From Malachius bipustulatus (lineage: Eukaryota > Arthropoda > Insecta > Coleoptera > Melyridae): a stretch of 64,000 nucleotides of DNA. The stretch covers positions 9,028,858 through 9,092,857 of the forward strand of contig OU342633.1 in the NCBI GenBank assembly GCA_910589415.1, in the 5' to 3' direction. A program made the position numbers and the translations under genes. A model generated the notes under the pieces. The model worked only from the letters and a program-made list of their open reading frames with translations, made no database searches and was not told where the DNA came from. Positions 46,730 through 56,329 of this stretch are shown here, piece by piece; position 1 is the first letter of the stretch; the number at the start of each line of letters is the position of its first letter.

Positions 46730-47790
46730 AATATTTTTAATAAATAGCTTGTTTCTCCTAACGTTATATTAACAACTATGACAGGGCGACGTAATACTTT
46801 GAAAGTATTTTAGTCGCTAGGGATAAATTTAAAAACAATCGAAAAAAAATTAACCAGAAATTTGAGGTAAGTAGGTACTTATATAAAGACGTGACATTGG
46901 TAAGCAAAATTCAGAATTTGTAATCAATGCAGTTAGCGCTAGACTCACTTCGGAGTAGGTAAGGAAGAACGAATGGGTATATTTCACCAACTTTGCAGGT
47001 GTTAATAAGTATTTTTCCAAGGAATGTTACCAGGTAGAATTAGATTAATGTTATACTACACGATTTGTTATTCTAGTTAATTTTATTTTCTTTTAAGTTA
47101 CCCTGCATCCTGGACTAACTTCAATAATTTTTTTAACGATGTCTCACAAAACTGAAGTTTTTACTTTTTTGCACTGTGGACTCAGTTCTTTTTTATTTCT
47201 AACTACGTATAATATTTCTGGGACATCAGAGGTGCTATACAGCAGCCCAATTTGACCGTCGTCATTGAAACCTTATGGGCTTTTTCGTGTTGCAACAGTT
47301 TCAATTACATTTCAAAACTATTTCAACTACTCTACGTCATTGATTTTATGATCACAAAAATGCGTTGTTTCAAAATGTTGAAACTGACATTGTTGACGTC
47401 CTTAATAACCATAATTGACATTTGTCATTTATTACCTCTCCTCGAACCTACAATCACAATCTACTACACTTTTCAAAGTTTCATTCATATTCATGGTAAA
47501 CTTTAACAGTAACAATGTAATACCTATATTCTTTTTATTGTCTAAAGAAGAGAAAAATAAATGTACTGCAGCTGGATGTACTAGGAGTGTCACCCTTTGG
47601 ACTAGGTTCAAGTTCATCTACGTTGCCACTTAACTTAGCTGCATTGCAACTTGTAGCAATGCTGAAACCATAATATTATAACGAGACCACTCTGGAAAAA
47701 TTCTAGTAATTGCTTCTTTAACCTTTAACATTCTAGTCCACGATTTTCTTGTTTGTTTACATTCTCTTTTTTATATACTGAGTTAGTCAA
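46730..47790. other. Intergenic DNA
   Basis: No gene is seen. Near 47285-47400 several GTTTCAA/TTGAAAC words and GACGTC recur, resembling diverged pieces of the 150-bp repeat flanking this region. Confidence 0.35.
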
Positions 47791-47795
47791 TGACA

Positions 47796-48239
47796 TGTTC
47801 GCGACATTGACGGACAGTGTTGGTTCTATGGATTTCTGGAGTGGGCTCGCCGAACAATCCTACATTTTCCAGAATCCACGAATCGACGGCCGGTGCGCCG
47901 GTGCGACGTTCGAGAATGTACCTGCTAGAACGGAGTAGAACGTGACTACTGATGCGTCGGGGGACTATATAAGGATCGCCTACGGCTGCGTGAAGTAGTA
48001 TTGGTTTGGACGTAGAGTGAAGACTGAAGTATAGACAGAGCAGTAGTGAAGTGAAGTGTGAAGTAAGGAAGCCAGTAGTGACAGGATAGTGAATTATAAA
48101 GAATAGACAAGTTGGTGTTGATGTAGTACAAGTAGTAGTCAGCTGTGTGTGTGTGTTTATTATTAATTAGAGGTTATAATTTGGTCAATAAAGATTTGCA
48201 GACTTTGGTGGTGATTTATTTATTGTGAGACCCGTAACA
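47796..48239 (+). promoter_or_regulatory. Heat-shock-element-bearing LTR-like promoter
   Basis: The stretch is bounded by TGTT...AACA. Two perfect heat-shock half-site pairs, TTCCAGAA (47867-47874) and TTCGAGAA (47909-47916), precede a TATA box TATATAAG (47966-47973). A purine-rich leader with GTGAAGTGAAGTGTGAAG follows, and AATAAA at 48187-48192. No coding sequence lies between TATA and the poly-A signal, so an LTR (U3-R-U5) is likelier than a host hsp gene. No target duplication or primer site confirms it. Confidence 0.45.
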
Positions 48240-48419
48240 ATATGGTGGTTTCACTACTTTGCCTTTTCCTGTTCTTCGATTTTTATCAATTGTCTTCATA
48301 ACTTTTCAAACTTTTTCATAACTTCATAAATTCTTCCTTCCCCTCAGTAACTTCCTCGACAAAGAATCCCATATCATTCATGGAAGTTACAATTTCTCCC
48401 CAAAATGAAGATTTAGCAG

Positions 48420-48597
48420 TTTTCTATCTCGAAATTCTTCATTTAAGTTCTTGAGAAACTCAAGGAATACAAGTGTAGCTTCATGGTCTATCGTAGTTTG
48501 GTTTTTAGATGACTTCCAAAATGTCACACTTTTCTTAGATTTTTGTACTGATCTTCTAAGCATTTCTAAATATTGTTCAGCATATTTTGGATCTGTA
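48420..48597 (-). other. Possible exon 2 of an unrecognised minus-strand gene
   Basis: On the minus strand, TTTTGTTACAG (a good splice acceptor) precedes PKYAEQYLEMLRRSVQKSKK, then SVTFWKSSKNQTTIDHEATL and VFLEFLKNLNEEFRDRKLL. The composition is helical and charged, reminiscent of SANT/trihelix-like DNA-binding modules, but I cannot identify it. The open frame is lost soon after LHFG. The phase does not match the putative exon at 49551-49624 as read, so an exon may be missing or the gene is dead. Confidence 0.3.
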
Positions 48598-48632
48598 ACA
48601 AAAGTAATTCACTTTAGAAAAACAAAAATATA

Positions 48633-49400
48633 CCGTGTGTCCCCGGATAGGTAACTCTTATAAACTCTTATAAACTTATAGACTCTTATAAAAGACAACA
48701 ATTTTTTGATTTTAATTTTAATTTTTTGGGGTTCAGCCCTGCTTGGCGAAAGAGTAATTTCTAACAAAATTTTAGTTTTGAAAAATCAAGCATGCCTTGG
48801 AAATTTCCAAGAAACCGTTTTTTCTGTTGAGTAAAGTGCCTTTTATGTGGCAAATACGACAAAATGTTATTTGAAAAAGTTGTTCAGAATCAACATTTAG
48901 GTCCGTATATCAAATTTCAAAATCATAGGTCAACTTTGATCTTTTACATTTACTTTTATGTTTATTTCACAAATCAAAGAATTTCATTTTTAACAAAGAC
49001 TGATATTGACAAATTGCTATTGCTATGGGTACAATTTGGTTTTTCCATGGCAGTCATTGTTTCAAATTATGAAATTCTTTGATTTGTGAAATTAACATAA
49101 AAATAAATGAAAAAAATAAAAGTTGGCCTATGATTTTGAAATTTCGTATACGGACCTAAATATTGATTCTGAACAACTTTTCCAAATAACATTTTGTCGT
49201 ATTTGCCACATAAAAGGCACTTTACTCAACAGAAAAAACGGTTTCTTGGAAATTTCCAAGGCATGCTTGATTTTTCAAAACTAAAATTTTGTTAGAAATT
49301 ACTCTTTCGCCAAGCAGGGCTGAACCCCAAAAAATTAAAATTGAAATCAAAAAATTTTTGTCTTTTATAAGAGTCGTTTCACCTATCCGGGGACACACGG
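48633..49400. repeat. 768-bp palindrome with TA duplication
   Basis: CCGTGTGTCCCCGGATAGGT at the left pairs with ACCTATCCGGGGACACACGG at the right. TA lies outside both (48631-48632, 49401-49402). The arms share GGGGTTCAGCCCTGCTTGGC, GGAAATTTCCAAG and GCAAATACGACAAAATGTTA. It lies between the two putative minus-strand exons, in what would be their intron. Its tip resembles the GTCCCCGGAT found upstream of the mariner gene at 54942. Confidence 0.85.
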
Positions 49401-49550
49401 TAGGTTAATACAGGTAAATGCAAATATTGTTTCATAGACCATTTTTTCTATTATGGGTAGACCGTTTATGATTTCGCAATATCAGCTGCTATTCGTGATA
49501 ACCATCATAAACATAAATAAATAAATTAAATTGTATTTACAAATTACCTT

Positions 49551-49624
49551 GCCAGAGCCTGGGCGGTATTTTCGTCCACAGTGATTTGACTTTCCTCTAG
49601 TTCAAGCTCCACCATTCCCTCCAT
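49551..49624 (-). other. Possible first coding exon, minus strand
   Basis: The ATG at 49624 (context ACAATGG) opens MEGMVELELEESQITVDENT, then AQALAR, followed by AGGTAATT, an acceptable splice donor. It is short and acidic. It is paired tentatively with the block at 48420-48597 downstream on the same strand, separated by a palindrome. This may be an N-terminal exon of a host gene or of a DNA transposon; I do not recognise it. Confidence 0.3.
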
Positions 49625-49839
49625 TGTTACTTACGTAATATACCAACAGTTTCAAATGCCGCGATGATAAAACATAAAACTTGTTAAAAAAATTAAACAA
49701 ATTTCTTATTTTTCAACCATTTTTTTTATCACAATTATGAATGATGGAGATTATTGAAGGTCAGTATTGTCGTCGATTATCGATTACGACGATTTAGTAA
49801 GTTTGAATTTGCAGCCATATTTTTCTACTTTGACGTTTT

Positions 49840-49985
49840 TACGTTTCAAAAGCAGAGATGCCAGCGGTTTGAAACTGTTTTAAAACCATTGAACCCGTTT
49901 CAATCTTGACGTCATTGGTTTAACACGAAAATGATGTTTCAAAATCATCGAAGTGATTTGAAACCGCTGCAACAAAAAAAAAAAC
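49840..49985. repeat. Dispersed ~150-bp repeat, copy 2
   Basis: This matches 46580-46725 in the same orientation, with the shared words GGTTTGAAACTGTTTTAAAACC, TTGACGTCATTGGTTTAACACG and GATTTGAAACCGCTGCAAC. Confidence 0.65.
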
Positions 49986-50799
49986 TCCTCTTGTATTCCC
50001 CATTCCAGGATTTCCGTTAAACCGGTCCATAAAATAAGACTCTTTCTTATTTATATTGAAATTTTGCAATTTTTTTTATGTAAAGGCATAGGTACCTATC
50101 TGTAAGTATGTCAGCTAAAGAGGGTCAATTTCGTCATTGTATGCATTATATTTGAATGTAATGCGCCTGTGTTAAATTTCTTGAATTGTCGTGCTCTCAC
50201 ACATCACGGTTACGGCCTCATATCCTTCGTCTAGAGGACTAGCTTGCTACGATGGTCCATCCGGGCTGGGGCTGTTGGACTTTTATACAATAATACGTCT
50301 GTCGGGGTCGTTTAGAATGCTGCGACAGTTCTCTGTCTTGAAAATATCTTGAATTGAAAATGTATTTTTTGAAAATATTTTTATGATACCACCTTTTTAT
50401 TCCCATAAAACCTACCTAAATGTCAAGGGTACAAACAACATTACCTATACTGTACAGTGGTGCCTGTAATCCATTTTTTATAAAATTTCCGACGAGCCAT
50501 TACTCAACATAGGGAATCATTTAAAAACTAGAGGTTGGGATGGTTCAGGCTTAGGGGTTGATAATAGGTACACTTTTGCAACCGTGTGGAAAAAATGCTT
50601 TAAAATTAATTATCGTGACAATTTTTGTGTTTTCCTTGGAAAAACTTTTAGAAAATAAATTTTTTGCATCACCTATTTATTATGGACCCAGTGTATAATA
50701 CTATGTACTTATTGTATTCAATACAATATGATAGGTACGCAATTATTTTTGCTATTAATTTCACCTACTTATTTGAAAAAATTATTATTTATTTTTAGC

Positions 50800-51240
50800 A
50801 AATATTGCTTGTACTCATAATAATTTTGACATCTCCTATCTTTCCTCTGTATAAGCCAATAAAAATGTTATTATTATTATTAGGTAACGCAGATATTAAT
50901 CTGAAGAAGTCATGTTCCGGCACCAGGGTCACAGCCTGAAATCTCTTCTCCTGGTGTCCATCAGTAACGCCATTTACCTTCTCTCTACCCATGCTCATAC
51001 CGCTCGCTGATTTAACACTTGGCAGGTAACTCGTGCTACTCAGTTGCATCCCAACAGCTTGCTGATGACAGCCCATAGCCTTCCTTCTACATCTTACCTC
51101 GCCGCGCGAACGAACCATCGCGGTGCGATCGTTTATCAGCAATTACCGCGATCTCTACTTACAATCATCATGGTCCTATTGAGTGAAGTGTAAAGACGCA
51201 GCATGACGGTACCGCCAGACACACAATCAGTCGTAATTCA
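50800..51240. promoter_or_regulatory. GC-richer block upstream of atonal
   Basis: About 700-1150 bp before the atonal start codon the AT-rich background is broken by a block with CTCGCCGCGCGAACGAACC and CGCGGTGCGATCG. An arthropod-type initiator, TCAGTC (51227-51232), lies just past it. It could be the atonal promoter or 5' UTR start; no TATA or DPE motif at the right distance is visible. The 115-codon minus-strand frame here has no known motif and may be fortuitous. Confidence 0.3.
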
Positions 51241-51956
51241 GTAAACATATCTGATATTATGTAGATTAAGATAACGAAGAAGCTGTTGAAATATATTATG
51301 TAGGCTGGTGTGATTACTGTATAGCTTCCGGGCATGATTTGATGATTTTATCTTTAATTCAGATCATTTGAATGCGGAACTGGTTAGCTTGTGCATTATG
51401 AAGAAAGTATACATGGTTGGAGAAGAGCATTAGGTGAAAATAGCCGTATTAATTGATCTTGCGGTCAATGCGGTCAAGAGATGCCTATGTGAAAGGAAGT
51501 CGTTTGGGTGCAATATCAACTGCGATGATAGTGGAGAATAATTGAAAATAATTTTGCAATGCCATCTTTTTTTCTCGCATACAACGTAGAATCCGAACGT
51601 GGATAACAGGAACTCACATAAAACATGTTTTTCTATCGGAGGTATTTTTCAAGTCCCTTAAGAGAAAATCCAGTTCTACTCGCAAAGAAATTGCGGCAAT
51701 TTATCAACGACAGTAAAAAAGCTTAACGACTCGGTGTGTGTGATTCAATCGCGGCGATTTACTTGACTAATTCCGATACGTTATATTAATTGCATTTAAA
51801 TCAACCGACTGTTTATGAAACCTGCAATCTAAGAGTAAACCAAAGTGCTTCGGATACCAGTTTTCTTATTTTACTACAGAAACAGGACACCGTACGACGT
51901 CTTATCGTGGTCAAGTGTAAAAGAACTTGTCTCGTACATGGCTTAACCTTCCACAA

Positions 51957-52487
51957 ATGTCCTACCAATCAGCATCGGGAATCTCTTCGCCTGAAGAACG
52001 TTGCTTGGAGGTCGTCAGCCCTTTATCAATTGCTTCAGATCCGGGAATGTCTTCCCAACCGTACACCCCCAACGGCAGCTGGAGGCGATGTGAATACTAC
52101 GGCAGCAACAACAACATATATTCAGGATACGATTGCCAGTATAGGTCTCGGGGTGTAGAATCCACGGGAGACTTATCTTATTCTAGAGATTACTACAAGG
52201 GTACAGAAGGTAAGTACTCTGCCAGTAAGAAGGATTATGGGAAGAAGACTGCTACTACTAGTACTGCTACTGCTTTTCCACAAACGGGAGTAGAAGTCGT
52301 TAAAAAAAGAAGACTAGCAGCTAATGCTAGAGAAAGGAGAAGAATGAACAGTCTCAATGATGCTTTTGATAGGCTGAGAGATGTCGTTCCTTCTTTTGGT
52401 AATGATAGGAAATTGTCAAAGTTTGAAACTCTGCAAATGGCTCAAACTTATATTGCTGCTTTACATGAATTGCTACAAAGAGACTGA
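51957..52487 (+). CDS. ato: Atonal-family proneural bHLH transcription factor
   Basis: 176 residues, a single open exon. The start chosen is the first ATG in frame (51957, [19 protein letters not shown]); a longer frame begins only at a TTG. The N-terminal half is Ser/Tyr/Asn-rich. The bHLH occupies the last 60 or so residues: basic region [20 protein letters not shown], helix 1 [12 protein letters not shown], loop [10 protein letters not shown], helix 2 [19 protein letters not shown], then stop. NARERRRM plus [14 protein letters not shown] is diagnostic of the Atonal family rather than the Achaete-Scute or Neurogenin families. A bHLH at the extreme C terminus is as in fly Atonal, Amos and Cato. 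The family dimerises with E-proteins (Daughterless) on E-boxes and specifies chordotonal organs and photoreceptors. GAAGGTAAGT at about 52207 resembles a splice donor, but the frame stays open. Paralogue Amos or Cato is the alternative. Confidence 0.88.
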   Translation: MSYQSASGISSPEERCLEVVSPLSIASDPGMSSQPYTPNGSWRRCEYYGSNNNIYSGYDCQYRSRGVESTGDLSYSRDYYKGTEGKYSASKKDYGKKTATTSTATAFPQTGVEVVKKRRLAANARERRRMNSLNDAFDRLRDVVPSFGNDRKLSKFETLQMAQTYIAALHELLQRD

Positions 52488-53675
52488 GGTATTTTTTAGA
52501 TTACAATTTTATTATAGATGTTTATTTTTTTTTTTTAATTATGAAAAATTTACTTTCATTTCAAAAATTAGGTACATAAGTTATTGTTTTAATGTCCCCA
52601 GTGCAGCTTATTATGCTATGACGCAAATTTTATTAATAGAGCGTTATTAATAATAAAAAAAAACAATAAACGCATATCCTGAAAATTTATGAAAAAAACA
52701 ATTTTTTAATTTATTGACAATTCTTTTTATCGAGTAAAACTAGAAGTCTAAAAAGTATAAAAGTGCTCCAAATTATCAAGAACCCAGGATGTTTAGCTAA
52801 CATTCTTTTTCATAATTAAGCTCATTTTAAAGGCCGATTTACTGATTTAATTTATTGATTTTTTTTCATTTATTTGAAGAAATAATTATTGGTTTTCACA
52901 ACAAACTTAAAAAGCTGCATAAAGTTTAAAAATATATTCATTGTGTACCACTTTTTTTATTATTAATGAACAGGGAATAATTTTAAATTTAATTTCTTTG
53001 GTCAGAGAAGACGATATAAAAAATAATTCCAATTTATGAAGATTCTGGGTAGGTTTATGATTCTTATTATATTTTTCCCCGTTTTAATTTTGAAACATAG
53101 TTTTTTTTTAGTTTTTTATACGTAAATAAATCTTCTACAACTCGACAATAATTATTTTATGGAGAATGTTTAGAGATTTGTGAAACAAGTCAATCATAGA
53201 TTAATGCCCATTATATTGAGTTATTAAATTCTCGGAGCAGCTTCATTATTAGAAAAATTCTCGGAAAAATTTTATATAAATATAAAAAAATATCCAATTA
53301 TTAGTGCATAACAGTAGCTTTTAAGCTATCTTAAGCTTTTTTACTAGTACTCACAACTTGCAGTAGGAACGCTCTTCTAAGTCAGTGGTATAGTATAATT
53401 CCGCTAAATTAAATGGACAAAAATATAATTCGACAAATTTAATTTCCAAAAATCTAAGCGATAATTTGGAATATCACTAAATAAATAAAAGTTAAAAGTA
53501 CTTTTTGTCGAGAATTACTAAGTAGATACTTCTGTGAATTTATATCCCTACTTACATTGATGAATCCTAGAAATTTGGATGGTAAAAACAATACCTATGT
53601 TGTTATGTAAATTTCTTTATGTAGATCACAATTTCAAAAAATTCTAGTTTGCAATAATTTTTTGACAAATCTATT
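52488..53675. other. atonal 3' region and AT-rich DNA
   Basis: CAATAAACG gives a polyadenylation signal AATAAA at 52665-52670, about 178 bp past the stop, so a short 3' UTR is plausible. Beyond it there is only AT-rich DNA with no recognised element up to 53678. Confidence 0.5.
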
Positions 53676-53678
53676 ATA

Positions 53679-54636
53679 CCGAGTGACAAGTTTCAAAGCA
53701 GAACATAGGCGAATAGCATGGGAAATCACATATTTGCAGTTTATTTCTCACCACTTTTATCTACAAGAACGGTAATGGTGTCTATCGAAAGAGAATTATT
53801 TTCTGAGCATGCTGATACCAAATACTTGCTAAATAACAGTTTTTTAAAGATGGCAGAATATTTTAAACATTTTAAAAATTAAAAGATGAGCAGCCATGAC
53901 ATGCTAAATTCGGATAACTGTCAACGAAAATATTTTCAATTATTTAATTTATTTTAGGTAATTCTGCTTGAACATCAATAAAAAATTACGAAAATCCTCA
54001 TTTATCATCATTTTGTTTTACCAAAAATTAACTATGAAAAATAAACACGTAAAATAATTGAACTAAAACAATAACTACAACAAATATTCAAATAGTCCTC
54101 CATTTTGAAATCAATATTCCCACCCTATTATTAAATTGCGCTTCGAACTTGTCCAAGTTGTTGGTTGTTAACGAGTGCACATTCGACAACGACGAACTCT
54201 GTAACTTTTGTTTTAAGGTAACCCCAAGATCCCAAGAAAAGTCACAAGGTGTTAAATCGGAAGATCTGGCCGGCCAGTTAATAGTACCACGGCGATAAAC
54301 ACGCGTCCCACATTAGAATAGCTATTATTATTATTATTAATTGACAATCTTTTCAGGGAAAAATAATTAAAAATGTTTGTTTTGACGGTAACGAAATTAT
54401 TCGAATTAGGCATGTCATGGCCGCTCACACTTTTAATTTTGAAAATGTGTAAGTTATTCTGCCATGATAAAAAAACTGTTAATTATTAAGTATTTGGTAT
54501 CAGCATGCTCAGAAAACAATTCTCTTTCGATAGACACCATTACCGTTCTTGTAGATAAAAGTGGTGAGAAATAAACACCAAATATGTGATTTCCCATGCT
54601 ATTCGCCTATGTTCTGCTTTGAAACTTGTCACACGG
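53679..54636 (-). mobile_element. Mariner relative with long inverted arms and a gene remnant
   Basis: The ends CCGAGTGACAAGTTTCAAAG and its complement CTTTGAAACTTGTCACACGG are flanked by TA (53677-53678, 54637-54638). The arms pair for about 270 bp, sharing GGCGAATAGCATGGGAAATC, CGGTAATGGTGTCTATCG and GCCATGACATGC. In the middle, the minus strand (54300-54118) encodes YRRGTINWPARSSDLTPCDF and a helical tail, the third-Asp block of a mariner-like transposase. It is therefore an internally deleted 958-bp derivative that still holds the transposase C terminus. Confidence 0.78.
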
Positions 54637-54941
54637 TATGTATGTATGTCCCCGGATCGACTTTAAAAGAGGAAAAACTTTTTTGTTTTTGATTTCTCAT
54701 AAAATTTCACTCTGGATGATCTGGCCTGCTTGATTTCAAATCCCCAAAACAAAAGTTACTTTTTAGGTAACTCGAACGGTTCTTGAGATAATATAATTTT
54801 TCTTCAATAATTGCACTTAAATTTTTTTCGTAATTTTTAGACGTAAGCTTGGTAAGATGATTTCATTGAAAAACAACACTGACAGCAGTTGTCAAATCTA
54901 ACAAATCACTTGAACTGCAAATTAATCTACTGTAAGCTATA

Positions 54942-55992
54942 ATGTTGACTTTACAACAAAGAATTTATCTAATTCAATGTTACGGAACTGGGAAAGAGTG
55001 TTACAGAGTTGTTATTAGAAAATTCAACGAAAAATACCCGGCAGTTGCCATTTCACATATCGGAGCAAAAAATTTGGTTACCAAATTCCTAAGAACAGGC
55101 TCGGTTTTGAACATAATAGAAGTCGAAGAAGTTGCTCGATGAAGACGATGCTGCTTCAGTTCTCGCCGTTCATTCCACAAGCGAAGCGCCAAGGTTGTCT
55201 CTCAGAAGAAGAGCACTGCAAACTGGGATAAGTAAATCTCATTTGCAAAAAATTTTCAAAGAGAACAAAATTATACCTTTCAAACCACAATTTAGGCAAA
55301 CTTTAGAAAACGGGGATGAAACCAAATGTCTGGATTTTTGTTTAGAAATGGGCAGTAAAGTTTTGGAAGATCCAAATTTTCACAAACGCATTATGTTCTC
55401 TGATGAATCAACATTTTCAACCAACGGAGTAGTGTCCTCGCAACATTGCCGGTACTGGTGTGAGACGAATCCAAATTTCAAAATTGCTTGTCGCAGACAA
55501 TATTCAAAAAAAGTTAATGTGTGGTGTGCGGTTTCGTATCATGGAATTATTGGCTCCTATTTTTTTGATCAAAATTTAAACCGTAATTCATATTTGGAAA
55601 TGCTACAAAAATTTTTTGTGATGGACTGGATTAATTGCCAATAAACTACAGAATGGAAGTGTTTCTCCAGCAAGATGGGTGTCCTGCTCATTATGCCATA
55701 GCTATTCGCCAGTGGCTCAATACAGAGTTTCAGGACAACTGGATAGGAAGAGATGGTCCCATTTTATGGCCACCGAGAAGTCCTGATCTCACAGTAATGG
55801 ATTTTTATCTGTGGGGTCGTTTAAAACAAATTGTCCACAGTGAGCCATTAGACAATGATGAAGAGGAATTAAAAAATAGGATACGAAATGCAGTTCAGCT
55901 TGTCAATAATTGAAGAAATAAGTCGCAGTTTCTATGAATTTAGAGCTAGCATTGAAATCTGTGCAGAAAAAGGAGGAGCATTATTCGAATAG
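54942..55992 (+). pseudogene. Mariner-like transposase, DD41D-type spacing
   Basis: The start at 54942 gives LTLQQRIYLIQCYGTGKECY, a DUF4817-like HTH. After a frameshift near 55135 come RRRALQTGISKSHLQKIFKE (second HTH) and the catalytic part: MFSDESTFSTNGVVSSQHCR (first Asp), QDGCPAHYAIAIRQWLN (second Asp) and WPPRSPDLTVMDFYLWGRLK (third Asp). I count 41 residues between the second and third Asp. Frame shifts fall near 55135, 55640 and 55905; the last frame ends FRASIEICAEKGGALFE-stop at 55992. All three Asp survive, so decay looks recent. The 3' end is cut by the repeat at 56079. A likely 5' tip is GTCCCCGGATCGAC at about 54650. Confidence 0.8.
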
Positions 55993-56078
55993 AAAATTAA
56001 TAGTTGTCCTTTTTGAGAATTTCATTTCATGTTACGATTATTTGAATTTCTTCAGAAAAAATTAAATTACATAATATA

Positions 56079-56325
56079 CAGTGTGTCGCATTTAAGATGA
56101 ATACACCCCTGTATTTTCGCTATTTGAAGGAGTCAAGGTTCGAAATTTTGTACAGTCATGCAGACCGATGGCCACACTTTTTACGATATTTAACTTAAAT
56201 TTAATCTTTAAACCCCGCCTACTACGTCTTTGCAAAGAGAGCCAATTGTCGATATTTTGATTCGCATTGGAGATATTGAAAAAAGTGACTCGAAAAAGTT
56301 GTTTTAAATTGTTTTCTAACGAGAA
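56079..56325. repeat. Half of the 33824-34570 palindrome
   Basis: It begins after TA with CAGTGTGTCGCATTTAAGATG and follows the left arm of 33824-34570 (GCAAAGAGAGCCAATTGTCG, AAAGTGACTCGAAAAAGTTG), then departs at about 56325. There is no mirror arm. It lies 86 bp past the mariner stop codon. Confidence 0.75.
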
Positions 56326-56329
56326 TTAA

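Noticed and set aside
47796..48239. Host hsp70 promoter
   Set aside because: The heat-shock elements and TATA fit, but a poly-A signal follows about 215 bp later with no coding sequence, which favours an LTR.
50795..51142. 115-codon minus-strand frame upstream of atonal
   Set aside because: Reasonable composition but no recognisable domain, and it ends in an Asn run from TTATTATTA. Kept only as a GC-richer block.
51790..52158. 122-codon plus-strand frame overlapping atonal
   Set aside because: A shadow of the atonal 5' region in another frame; it ends before the bHLH and has no domain.
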